A stretch of DNA of 64,000 nt from UBA10649 sp037130755 (lineage in GTDB: Bacteria > Actinomycetota > Actinomycetes > S36-B12): positions 25,263 through 89,262 of the forward strand of contig JBAXSI010000005.1 of NCBI GenBank assembly GCA_037130755.1, in the 5' to 3' direction. Positions within the stretch are counted from its first letter, which is position 1, and each line of letters starts with the position of its first letter. Positions 22,180 to 30,769 of this stretch are shown piece after piece. A model generated the notes under the pieces. That model was not told the origin of the DNA, searched no databases, and saw only the letters and a list, made by a program, of their open reading frames with translations. Both the position numbers and the translations under genes were made by a program.

Positions 22180-24621
22180 CTACAGGTAGTCGCTCTTGCG
22201 CAGCCAGCGCATTGCTGCCGAGCCCCAGATCGGTGGCAGGTAGAACGTGACCAGTCGCATCGCGATGGCCGTGGAGATGGCGACGGTGCTGGGAATCCCG
22301 ATCGCCTGCAGGCCGGCGGTGAAGCCCGCCTCGGCGACGCCCATGCCGCCCGGGACGGGCATGAGCCCGGCGAACAGGCTGACCGCCGTGTTGATGAGGA
22401 TCAGTTGGGACAGGGCGGCTTCGTAGCCGAACGCCTTGAGACACAGTCCGAGGATGATCGCCTGGATCACCTGCGAGCCGAGGTTGCCCACCAGCATCTG
22501 GCCGACCTTCGCCGGATGCCGCAGCACTGTCAGCACCTCGCGCGCGGCCTCCGCATGCTTCTTGGCAGCCTCCCGCCAGCGGGGGATCGCCGTCCGCACA
22601 CGGTTGCGGAACTTCGGGATGACGAGCGTGAGGATCGCGCCGAGGACGATGAGCGCGATCGCCAGGGCGAGCACGTTCGGAGAGGAACTGGTGTCGGTGG
22701 TCGATGTCGAGTCGGTCGATGAGGTCGTCGAACCGGTCAGGGAGGACGTGAAGCCCGGAAGACCGGAGATCGTGATCAGGATGAGCAAGGCGATCTGGAC
22801 GACGAACCCGCTGAACGAGTCGAGCATGCCGATCGACACCGCGGCGCCGCCGGCGATGCCGAACTTCTCGAAGAAGCGGATCTCCAGGGCGAGGCGGGCG
22901 GCCGTCGACGGCAGGACCAGCGCGATGAACTGGATCGAGTACTGAAGCATCAGCACGGGCCAGTACCGCAGGGGCACGATGGACGCGCCCATCGTTGAGA
23001 ACGAGTAGGCCACCTGCACGAACGGCGACAGGAGCAGCGCGGCGATCAGCCATGCCCAGTCGGCGGATGCGAGTTCCGCCCAGATGCTCTGGAAGTCCAC
23101 GCCCGCCAGTTGCGTGATCAGCCAGTACGCGAAGACCGCGATCAGGACGGTCAGGAGGACCGACTTGAGGGTGACGCGCCTGAGCTGGATGAGCTCGGGA
23201 GCCTCCACTCCGGCGGCCGCAACGGCGGCTGTGCGCAGGTCGTCCAGGCTCCACTCCCCATCGTCGACCTGCTTGCGGGTGGGCCGGTCGAGAACCGCCG
23301 GCTGGAGGAGCGGAAGCACCTCCGCCAGGCCGTCCTGGCCGATCACTGCAGCGGCGGCCGCCACGGACCGCTCGGCGTCCGTGGCGATGGCCAGCGTGAC
23401 GAGCAGCCTTGCGCGGTCGACCATCAGGGCCGATCGGCCAGCGCCCATGCTTGCAGCGCCGAGATCGGCAAGGGCCACTGTCCCCTCGTCGCGCACGACG
23501 ATGTGCGCGGCATCGATGTCGCCGTGGCTGATCCCAAGCGCTTGCAGCGCAACGACCAGTCGCCATGACTCCTGCAGCACGTCGTCGGTGATCTGGTCAT
23601 GCGGGACGTCGGTCAGGAAGGTTCCTGAGAGTCGCGTCACCAGAAGTGCGTCACCGTCGGACGATCGACCGACGGCGACGAGCGGTAGCACCGACACCCC
23701 TGCGCGCTCGGCCATCAGCGTGGCTACGGCCTCATGGTCGACGCGCTCGGTTCGGCCGGCACGGATACGCGGGGTCTGCCCCTTGTTCTGCAGGGCGGTC
23801 CAGGTCGACGTGATGAGCTGGCCGTCCCACGCATCTCGTCCGTAGACCTTCACCAGAAGGGGCTGGTCAGCGCTGTCCCGTGCGGTGAACATCGCCACCC
23901 CCGACAACTCGACGTTGGCCTCGGCTACGTCGTGCGCCTCGATGCCCAGGTCGGCGAGGGCGACGTCGACATTGGCCGAGATCGGCCTGCCGCCCGGCGA
24001 CCCGAAGATCAGGTGCGTGATGGCGGCGGCTGCCACCCCGACGGCGAGGCCCGCGGCTGCTCCGATCGGCAGCGACGAGCCGAGCACGACTGCCGAGATC
24101 GCACCGATGAGCACGACTGCGCGCCCGATGTAGCGGAAGGGGCGAGCCAGGTGCGGCGATGCGGCGACGATAACGGCCGTGGTCACGGCCACGCGCACGG
24201 CGACGTAGACCGCAGGGGGATCTGCCGAGACGAGAGATCGCATGCTCTCCGAGACTGGCGTGCCCGCCGCCCAACCGGTGAGCAGGGCCAGTCCGAGGGC
24301 GATGGCCGCAGCGACGAGGTAGTCGACAAGCAGACGGACCCGGCGAATGAGCGTCAGCAGGAGGAGCACCAGCACCCAGATCGCGAGCAGTGCGTAGCCG
24401 ATCTGCCACATCCACCCGCCGAACACCCGAAGCGACTGGATGACCGATGTCAACGCGGTGTCGAAGGCTGACGGGCCTGGGGCCATCACGGTGAGGACCG
24501 CTATACCGAACAGCGCAAGTCCGAGCAGGACGATGTCGGTGGGTCGGCGCACCCGCCCGGCATCTGCGGCGCTCGAGAAGACACGGAAGCCACGCACCAT
24601 GCGGCGTGCGTTGAGCTGCAT
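22180..24621 (-). CDS. Fusion of kinase-like domain with LPG-synthase-type flippase membrane domain
   Basis: This 813-residue protein has an N-terminal membrane region of about six helices (residues 28-230) and a cytosolic domain of about residues 240-490. That domain has a catalytic-loop-like HGDIDAAHIVV and a DLG, as in aminoglycoside/Bud32-type kinases, but His stands where the metal-binding Asn is expected. From about residue 500 a large membrane domain follows, of the UPF0104/lysylphosphatidylglycerol-synthase TM type, interrupted by a Ser/Thr-rich loop near residue 640. The last part carries PVPGGMGVAEAGF, the family's hallmark. It is probably a lipid or polyprenyl-carrier flippase. -10 TAGGCT lies at 24661-24656. 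Confidence 0.8.
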   Translation of the reverse strand: MQLNARRMVRGFRVFSSAADAGRVRRPTDIVLLGLALFGIAVLTVMAPGPSAFDTALTSVIQSLRVFGGWMWQIGYALLAIWVLVLLLLTLIRRVRLLVDYLVAAAIALGLALLTGWAAGTPVSESMRSLVSADPPAVYVAVRVAVTTAVIVAASPHLARPFRYIGRAVVLIGAISAVVLGSSLPIGAAAGLAVGVAAAAITHLIFGSPGGRPISANVDVALADLGIEAHDVAEANVELSGVAMFTARDSADQPLLVKVYGRDAWDGQLITSTWTALQNKGQTPRIRAGRTERVDHEAVATLMAERAGVSVLPLVAVGRSSDGDALLVTRLSGTFLTDVPHDQITDDVLQESWRLVVALQALGISHGDIDAAHIVVRDEGTVALADLGAASMGAGRSALMVDRARLLVTLAIATDAERSVAAAAAVIGQDGLAEVLPLLQPAVLDRPTRKQVDDGEWSLDDLRTAAVAAAGVEAPELIQLRRVTLKSVLLTVLIAVFAYWLITQLAGVDFQSIWAELASADWAWLIAALLLSPFVQVAYSFSTMGASIVPLRYWPVLMLQYSIQFIALVLPSTAARLALEIRFFEKFGIAGGAAVSIGMLDSFSGFVVQIALLILITISGLPGFTSSLTGSTTSSTDSTSTTDTSSSPNVLALAIALIVLGAILTLVIPKFRNRVRTAIPRWREAAKKHAEAAREVLTVLRHPAKVGQMLVGNLGSQVIQAIILGLCLKAFGYEAALSQLILINTAVSLFAGLMPVPGGMGVAEAGFTAGLQAIGIPSTVAISTAIAMRLVTFYLPPIWGSAAMRWLRKSDYL

Positions 24622-24685
24622 CCGTGTCCTTCATCCGATCAGGGTGATTTCCGCAAGCCTAGGCCTCAGGCGGCCGAAGCGAGGG

Positions 24686-24691
24686 TAGCCT
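24686..24691 (+). promoter_or_regulatory. -10 element of the SulP gene
   Basis: TAGCCT lies 35 bases before the ATG, with a Shine-Dalgarno GGAAAGGA between them. This is a conventional leadered arrangement, unlike many other genes here. Confidence 0.35.
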
Positions 24692-24726
24692 GCGTTCCTT
24701 GACGTCGTGAGGAAAGGACGAAAGCG

Positions 24727-26439
24727 ATGGCGCTCTCGGTGAAGGCCATAGTCCCCAGTTGGCTGCAGGGCTACAACAAGTCCTGGCTGTCCACGGACAT
24801 CGTCGCGGGCGTCACGCTGTCCGCGATCGCGATCCCGGAGGTGATGGGCTACACCTCGATCGCCGAGACCCCGATCGTCACGGGCCTGTACACGGTGATC
24901 TTCCCGACCATCGTGTTCGCACTGCTGGGTTCGTCGAAGCTCCTCGTCGTTGGTGCTGACTCGGCGACGGCCGCGCTGCTGGCTGCTGGTCTCGGCGCCG
25001 CGGCGATCAGCGGCGTGACGCCCGGCTCGCAGGAGTGGCTTGCCTACTGCAGTGTCATCGCGCTCGCCTGCGGATTCCTGCTGATCCTCGCCCGGATCTT
25101 CCGACTCGGTTTCCTCGGTGACTTCCTGAGCGCATCCGTCCTGATCGGCTTCCTGACCGGTGTCGGCGTCCAGGTCTTCTCCGGACAGATCCCCGACATG
25201 CTCGGCATCCCCAAGGGAACGGGCACGTGGTTCCAGCAGCAGTGGTACATGCTCACGCACTTGAACGAGGTGCAGTGGGAGACGTTCGGCTTCGCCCTGT
25301 TCACCGTCCTGTGCATCTTCGGCTTCAAGAAGTTCGCTCCGAGGGTCCCTGGCGCGATCGTCGCCGTCGTCCTGACGATCATCGTGTCCGCCGCGATCGA
25401 TGCTTCAGCGAACGGCGTGGCCGTGGTCGGAGCGGTGCAGGGCGGCTTCCCGCCGCTCGGCCTGCCTCAGGGCATCACGGTCTCCGATATCACGGACAAC
25501 GCCGCCACGATCCTCGGAATCGCCTTCTCCTGCTTCGTGCTCATCATCGCGCAGAGCGCCGCCACGTCCCGCAGCTTCGCGATGAAGCACGGTGACCCCG
25601 TCGACATCAACCGAGACATCGTGGGCCTTTCCGGTGCGAGCTTCGCGGCCGGGCTGAGCGGAACCTTCGTGGTCAACGGCAGTCCGACGAAGACGCAGAT
25701 CCTCGACGAGCAGAAGGGCCGCACCCAGCTGGCGAACCTCACGATGTCGTTGATCGTGCTGCTGTTCACCATGTTCTTCACCGGGCTGCTGGCCGACATG
25801 CCGAAGGCCGTCCTTGCGGGCATCGTCTTCGTCATCGGCATCGACCTGGTCGACATCGCCGGGCTGCGCGGCATCTACAAGCTCGCCAAGGGCGAATTCG
25901 TGATCGCCGTCCTGACCGCGATCGTGGTCTGCGCGGTGGGCGTTGAGCAGGGCATCATCGTGGCGATCGTGGTGTCGATCCTGAACATCATCCGTCGGCA
26001 GTACAGCCCGAAGAAGTTCATCGTCACCGTCGGCTCGGGGGACTCGCTGACCTACGAGCCGGCCGCGACGGGGATGCAGAGCGCACCCGGGCTGATCATC
26101 TACCGGTACGACGCCGAGTTGTTCTACGCGAACGCGAACCGCTTCGTCGACGATGTGGAGAAGACCATCGCCGCGGCTCCAGCGCCCGTGGAGTGGCTCG
26201 TCCTCGATGCCTCATCGCTCGACGACGTCGACTTCTCGGCGGGCAAGTCGCTCGGTGGGCTGCTGGACTTCGCGGAGGCCCGGAACATCACCGCATGCCT
26301 GGCGCGCGTCGACACGCACCTGCTCTCACTGCTGCGGGCCTACGGCATCGAGGAGCGGATCGGGGCCGACCACATCTTCACGAACCTGATCGACGCTTAC
26401 ACGGCGTTCGAGGCCCGCGACAAGGCGGCCTCGTCCTAG
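24727..26439 (+). CDS. SulP family anion transporter with STAS domain
   Basis: This 570-residue protein has a membrane domain of about 12-14 segments (residues 20-425) with the family segment IAIPEVMGYTSIAETPIVTGLYT near the N-terminus and ATSRSFAMKHG later. A cytosolic STAS domain (about 450-565) contains VEWLVLDASSLDDVDFSA. SulP proteins carry sulfate, bicarbonate or other anions. The neighbouring convergent sulfatase makes sulfate plausible, but bicarbonate cannot be excluded. The stop codon overlaps the convergent sulfatase stop (CTAG). Confidence 0.92.
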   Translation: MALSVKAIVPSWLQGYNKSWLSTDIVAGVTLSAIAIPEVMGYTSIAETPIVTGLYTVIFPTIVFALLGSSKLLVVGADSATAALLAAGLGAAAISGVTPGSQEWLAYCSVIALACGFLLILARIFRLGFLGDFLSASVLIGFLTGVGVQVFSGQIPDMLGIPKGTGTWFQQQWYMLTHLNEVQWETFGFALFTVLCIFGFKKFAPRVPGAIVAVVLTIIVSAAIDASANGVAVVGAVQGGFPPLGLPQGITVSDITDNAATILGIAFSCFVLIIAQSAATSRSFAMKHGDPVDINRDIVGLSGASFAAGLSGTFVVNGSPTKTQILDEQKGRTQLANLTMSLIVLLFTMFFTGLLADMPKAVLAGIVFVIGIDLVDIAGLRGIYKLAKGEFVIAVLTAIVVCAVGVEQGIIVAIVVSILNIIRRQYSPKKFIVTVGSGDSLTYEPAATGMQSAPGLIIYRYDAELFYANANRFVDDVEKTIAAAPAPVEWLVLDASSLDDVDFSAGKSLGGLLDFAEARNITACLARVDTHLLSLLRAYGIEERIGADHIFTNLIDAYTAFEARDKAASS

Positions 26440-28118
26440 GACGCAGCGGGTGAGGCACTCTCCGCCACCGGCGCTGCCGACGGCGGGGGCGGCACGGGCA
26501 GTGAGTCGGCGACGCGGCAACCGGGTCCCTGGCAGGCGCGCAGCGCCTGCAACTGGGAGTTGAGGGCTGCCACGATGGCGGGATCAGCTGTGCTCACGAT
26601 GTTGTTCAGCTCGTAGGGGTCCGCCGCGAGGTCGTACAGCTCTCGCTCACCGTCGCGGTACACCACGAACAGCCACTGGGGAGTCCGCAGCGAGCTGAAG
26701 CGAGGCGGTGCATCCGGCTGGTAGTCGGGGTCCTTGGGCGTCGACCGGCCCATGCTCTCCGACAGTGACCCGGTGCGCCAGTCGCCGGGCACTTGCCCGC
26801 TCGACAGGATCGGCACCAGCGAGCGGCCGTCCACCCATGCAGGAGCTGGGGAGCGCAGCAGCTCGGCGAACGTCGGTGCCAGGTCCACGGTGGAGGTCAT
26901 GGCGTTGACGGTTGCCCCCGGCTGCACACCCGGGCCGATGACGACCAGCGGAACCACGGTGTCCTCGCGGTATGCCGTGCGCTTGCCGCCGCGCATGCGG
27001 TGGTTGCCCTGGTGGTAGCCGTTGTCGGCGGTGACCACGATCAATGTGTTTGCAGCCTTGCCGGTCGCGTTGAGCTCGGCCCGGACCGCGTCGATCGAGT
27101 CGGCGACAGACTCGGCGGACTGCAGGCGCTGGCGCCACTGGATGTCACCGGTCACTTGGGCCTTGACCGGCATCGGTGGGAGCTTGCGCAGCCAGGTCGG
27201 CTCGTTCTGCCCGACGGTGTTGTAGTTGGGGGTCCGGGGGGCGATCTCGAGCAGGTGGGTGCCGGAGTTGCGAACCGCGACCGGCGACGGGCGGTGCGGG
27301 TTGAAGCTCGCGAGCTCGGCGAAGAAGCCGTCACCGGAGCTTCGGATGAAACCGAGGCTGCGGTTGGTGATCACGTCGTTGAGGAAGTCCGACTGGCGCT
27401 TGCCGTACGAGCGCCAGCGTCCGTTGTCGTTGAGGACGTAGTTGTAGCCCGTGTAAGTGTCGGCGCCCGACGCGGGCACGGCCCACTCGTCCCAACCCGG
27501 CGGGATGCTCGCCTTGCCGCGAGCCTTCTCGCTGTACCCGTTCAGGAACTTGCCGAACAGTCCGGTGCGGATGCCGCCGGCCTTCAGCCACACCGGAAGG
27601 CAGTCGCGCTGCTCGCCGAGCTTCTTGAAGGTCTGCCAGCCGCCGCCGGTCGCCTCGATGTTGGACACCACGTGGTGGTTGTGCAGGTACTGGCTGCGCA
27701 GGATCGAGGTGCGCGAGGGGCAGCACAGCGAGTCCGTCACTGTGTTGTTGGTGAACGTCATGCCGTCCTGCTTCAGTGCTGCCAGTCGCGGCACGCGGTC
27801 GAACAGGGCCCAGTCCAGGTCGTCGGCGAGGATGAAGACGACGTTCTTGACGTCGGCGAGGGTGCCCGACGGTGCGGCCGGCGTGGACGCAGAGGTGGAC
27901 GTCGCAGTTGGCGCGGGAGTGGGATCGGCGGGCGAGCCGACGGCCACGGGGGAGGCGAACGGGCTCGGATCGGCGCCGACCACGGTCGTCGAGGCGGCCG
28001 AGGAACCCGGGGTCAGGGTCGTGATGAGACCGACGGAGGCAACGGTGCCCACGACGGTGAGGATTGCCGTGACCGCGGTCAGGGCGCGCCTTCGGGGGGG
28101 CGCAGCGTGCTGCTTCAT
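26436..28118 (-). CDS. Secreted sulfatase (formylglycine-dependent)
   Basis: This 560-residue exported arylsulfatase-type enzyme has a basic N-terminus and hydrophobic signal region (ALTAVTAILTVVGTVASVGLITTL), then a Pro/Thr/Ala-rich linker. The sulfatase core begins at VVFILADDLDW with metal-binding Asp pair. The modification motif CCPSR (C-x-P-S-R, near residue 131) supplies the Cys converted to formylglycine, and TADNGYHQGNHRM gives the second metal site. It would remove sulfate esters outside the cell, with SulP or others importing the sulfate. It overlaps the MFS gene by ATGA. Confidence 0.92.
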   Translation of the reverse strand: MKQHAAPPRRRALTAVTAILTVVGTVASVGLITTLTPGSSAASTTVVGADPSPFASPVAVGSPADPTPAPTATSTSASTPAAPSGTLADVKNVVFILADDLDWALFDRVPRLAALKQDGMTFTNNTVTDSLCCPSRTSILRSQYLHNHHVVSNIEATGGGWQTFKKLGEQRDCLPVWLKAGGIRTGLFGKFLNGYSEKARGKASIPPGWDEWAVPASGADTYTGYNYVLNDNGRWRSYGKRQSDFLNDVITNRSLGFIRSSGDGFFAELASFNPHRPSPVAVRNSGTHLLEIAPRTPNYNTVGQNEPTWLRKLPPMPVKAQVTGDIQWRQRLQSAESVADSIDAVRAELNATGKAANTLIVVTADNGYHQGNHRMRGGKRTAYREDTVVPLVVIGPGVQPGATVNAMTSTVDLAPTFAELLRSPAPAWVDGRSLVPILSSGQVPGDWRTGSLSESMGRSTPKDPDYQPDAPPRFSSLRTPQWLFVVYRDGERELYDLAADPYELNNIVSTADPAIVAALNSQLQALRACQGPGCRVADSLPVPPPPSAAPVAESASPAAS

Positions 28119-29383
28119 GCGGTGGCGGGCCTCTGGCTGTCAGTCGTGCGCTGCCGGTGCAGCGTCTCGGGCATCAACAACACCAAGATAACCGCTAGCA
28201 GGCTGAGTCCCGCACCCGCCGCGAACGCCCAGTCGAAATCGAACGAATCCACGAGGAAACCGGCCACCAGCGGACCGACAACTGCCCCCAAATCGGACAT
28301 CATCTGGAAGGTCGCCACGACGATGCCGCCCTTGCGGCCACCCATGATGTCGCCGACCACGGCGGCCGGGGCGGAGCCGAGGAAGGCCGCAGAGAACCCC
28401 TGGATGGCCATCGCCAGCAGGAACAGGACCGTCGCGAGGACCGCCTGCGTGCCGACCCCGTTGACGGCGACGTCGGTGAGCGTGAGGACCACCATGCCGA
28501 TGGTCAGGCCGCTGGTGCCGATGAGGAGGGCCTTGCGGCGCCCCTCCGTGTCGGCCATTCGGCCGGCCGGAAGCAGGAGCACCGCCTGGATGGCCGCCGC
28601 CACGAGGAAGCCGATGCCGGTCAGCGAGGCTCCTCGATCCATGCCCTCGGTCACGAACAGCGGAACGGCTGCGGACCGCATGCCGAAGACGACGAAACCG
28701 GTGACGAGGTTGGTGCCGAGCGCCGCCTGATAGGCCCGGTCGCGCAGGGCGACCCGCAACTGCTCGAGTTTGTTGGCCTCACCGTGCGAGACCAGTTCCT
28801 CGCGATCATGGAGTCGGCTGCGGGCCATGAAGATCAACGCGACCGCGGCTGCCGCAAGCAGGGTGAACGCGTAGACGAAGAACGGAGCGCGGATCGACCA
28901 GGCGACGACGATCCCGCCGACAGCCGGTCCAGCGACGCCGCCGAGCAGGAAGCCCCCTTGGAACGCGCCGGCGGCCCGTCCGCGCTGGTCGCTGTCGACG
29001 ACTCGCAGCAGCAGCGCCATGGACGAGACGGTGAACATGCTGGAGCCCATTCCGCCGATCCCGCGCAGCGTCAGCAGCTGCACGTACGTCTGCGAGAACC
29101 CGGCGGCGAAGCTCGAGGCGGACACGATGAGCAGGCCGGTCGCCAGGACGGTCCGCTCGCCGAGCCGGTCGACGAGGGCGCCGGCGAACGGCGAGGTGAT
29201 GAAGCGCACCAGTGCGAACACGGAGATCACCGCGCTGGCCTGGAGCGCCGAGACGCCGAACTCCCGTGCGAAGACCGGCAGGGCGGGGGCCAGGATCCCG
29301 AAGCCGAGGGCGACGCAGAAGGCGATGGCCGAAAGGACGGCCACCTCGCGCGGGAGCCCCTTCAGCAGCGGGGTTTCGCGCAT
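28115..29383 (-). CDS. MFS transporter
   Basis: This 12-helix major facilitator of about 422 residues has the loop motif AGALVDRLGERT between helices 2 and 3 and a repeat-like RMADTEGRRKAL in the second half. The sequence resembles drug/metabolite efflux proteins of the DHA1 type. The ATG at 29383 with GGAAG upstream is preferred; a GTG at 29413 adds ten residues. It is coupled to the sulfatase gene by ATGA, so it might move the sulfatase product or precursor, though that is only context. Confidence 0.88.
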   Translation of the reverse strand: MRETPLLKGLPREVAVLSAIAFCVALGFGILAPALPVFAREFGVSALQASAVISVFALVRFITSPFAGALVDRLGERTVLATGLLIVSASSFAAGFSQTYVQLLTLRGIGGMGSSMFTVSSMALLLRVVDSDQRGRAAGAFQGGFLLGGVAGPAVGGIVVAWSIRAPFFVYAFTLLAAAAVALIFMARSRLHDREELVSHGEANKLEQLRVALRDRAYQAALGTNLVTGFVVFGMRSAAVPLFVTEGMDRGASLTGIGFLVAAAIQAVLLLPAGRMADTEGRRKALLIGTSGLTIGMVVLTLTDVAVNGVGTQAVLATVLFLLAMAIQGFSAAFLGSAPAAVVGDIMGGRKGGIVVATFQMMSDLGAVVGPLVAGFLVDSFDFDWAFAAGAGLSLLAVILVLLMPETLHRQRTTDSQRPATA

Positions 29384-29467
29384 CGCGCTTCCGAGGCGGC
29401 GGCGCTTGCTCACGCGCTGACGACCCGGCTCGGGGGCCGCCTGTACCGCATTGTCACCGTCGAACCC

Positions 29468-29479
29468 TATCCTCCGGCT
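29468..29479 (+). promoter_or_regulatory. -10 for a leaderless metallohydrolase mRNA
   Basis: TATCCT (29468-29473) ends six bases before the GTG start at 29480. No Shine-Dalgarno is present. Confidence 0.5.
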
Positions 29480-29953
29480 GTGAGCCGATCCGCCGTCTAC
29501 TCAGCGGAGGAGCAGTGGTCTGCCGTCCTCGACCGAGGGGGCATTGTCGACTTCTTCGGGTCCCGACTCGATGTGCCGATGCAGCGGCGATTCGGTGACC
29601 TGGACTCGGTTCGGCGCTACCTCGACGCCGTGCTCGCGCTCCCGGCCGTGCAGGAGCGGTGGTCGCCGGACCCCGTGGTCGTGCGCGAACGGGCCGGTCA
29701 GTCGAAGGCCCACTACGAGCCCGGCAGCCACACGATCGCCGTGCCCATGAAGTCGATGTGGGCGGCCCGCGAGTCCGTGCTCCTCCATGAAGTGGCGCAC
29801 CACCTGCGCGAGTCCTCCGACGAGGACTGGCACGGTCCGGCCTTCCGGCGCACGATGTGCGCACTCGTCGCCGTGGTCCTCGGCGACGCGGCTGCACTAC
29901 TGCTGCGCGCAGGCTACGAGGAGTCGGGCGTGCGCGTTCCGGAGGACGCATGA
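29480..29953 (+). CDS. TIGR04338 family metallohydrolase
   Basis: This 157-residue protein has a zinc-protease-like HEVAHH motif (near residue 104) and a downstream HGPAFRRTM that likely supplies the third ligand, as in SprT/gluzincin-like folds. This is an actinobacterial family with no established substrate. GTG start follows a -10 by six bases. The stop overlaps the ATG of the DUF2786 gene, and the pair is a recurrent neighbourhood in actinomycetes as far as I recall. It may be a protease or a nucleic-acid-linked peptidase; neither is proven. Confidence 0.88.
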   Translation: MSRSAVYSAEEQWSAVLDRGGIVDFFGSRLDVPMQRRFGDLDSVRRYLDAVLALPAVQERWSPDPVVVRERAGQSKAHYEPGSHTIAVPMKSMWAARESVLLHEVAHHLRESSDEDWHGPAFRRTMCALVAVVLGDAAALLLRAGYEESGVRVPEDA

Positions 29954-30753
29954 GCGCCACCCTCGATCGCATCAGCGCACTGCTCGCGAAGGCCGAGCGC
30001 ACCGACAACGAGGCCGAGGCAGACGCCTACCTGATGAAGGCGCAGCAACTGGCGACCCTCGCCAGTGTCGACCTCGCCGTCGCACGAGCCCGGACTGCCC
30101 GACGCGAGGGCCGTCAGCAGCCCGAGTCGCGCACGACCACCATCGGGGAGAAGGGCAAGCGGGCCAACCAGCACCTCATCGCGCTCTTCGTGGCGATCGC
30201 GCACGCCAACGACGCGCAGGTCGATGTCGCGTCGAACTCCACCTACGTCATCGGCTATGGCATGCCCGCAGACCTCGATGTCGTCGAGACGATCTACGCG
30301 TCGCTGGCTGTGCACATGGTGCATGCGAGCCAGGGTTACCTGGCAGAGGGAACCTGGCGGGACGAGACGTACCTTGCCGCCGTCCCCCGCTCACGCCGGC
30401 GCGAGCGGCGTCCGCACACGGCGGTCACGGCTCGGGCGGCCTTCTATCGGGCCTACGTGGAGCGGATCTCCGAGCGGCTCGACCAGGCTCGTGCTGCGGC
30501 CATCCGCGAGCACGACCAGGTCCCGCGGGTCGCGACGGACTCCACCGGTGCGCTTGTGCTGCGGCGCAAGGCCGAGGAGGTCCGCTCCTTCCATCGGCAG
30601 GCGTCGAAGGCTCGTGGCTCGTGGGGCGGCTACTCCGGCGCTGTGCGATCGGCCACCGGATCGGCCGCCGACGCCGGTCGCGGTGCGGCCTCACGCGCGC
30701 GGCTGGGCAAGCAGCACGAACTCCCCGACAAGGGCCCCGCGATCTCCGGCTGA
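29950..30753 (+). CDS. DUF2786 domain protein
   Basis: This 267-residue protein has a DUF2786 motif at the N-terminus (LDRISALLAKAERTDNEAEADAYLMKAQQLA, residues 4-34). A central region follows with an alternating pattern that resembles a DUF7168-type nuclease-associated domain, and the C-terminal tail is basic (SRARLGKQHEL). The family is also found in phages. No catalytic motif is obvious. It is translationally coupled to the metallohydrolase, so the two probably work together. Confidence 0.82.
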   Translation: MSATLDRISALLAKAERTDNEAEADAYLMKAQQLATLASVDLAVARARTARREGRQQPESRTTTIGEKGKRANQHLIALFVAIAHANDAQVDVASNSTYVIGYGMPADLDVVETIYASLAVHMVHASQGYLAEGTWRDETYLAAVPRSRRRERRPHTAVTARAAFYRAYVERISERLDQARAAAIREHDQVPRVATDSTGALVLRRKAEEVRSFHRQASKARGSWGGYSGAVRSATGSAADAGRGAASRARLGKQHELPDKGPAISG

Positions 30754-30769
30754 CTGCCAAGATGACACG

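Noticed and set aside
26793..28730. 645-residue plus-strand open frame opposite the sulfatase
   Set aside because: Antisense shadow; the sulfatase motif and signal peptide are on the minus strand.
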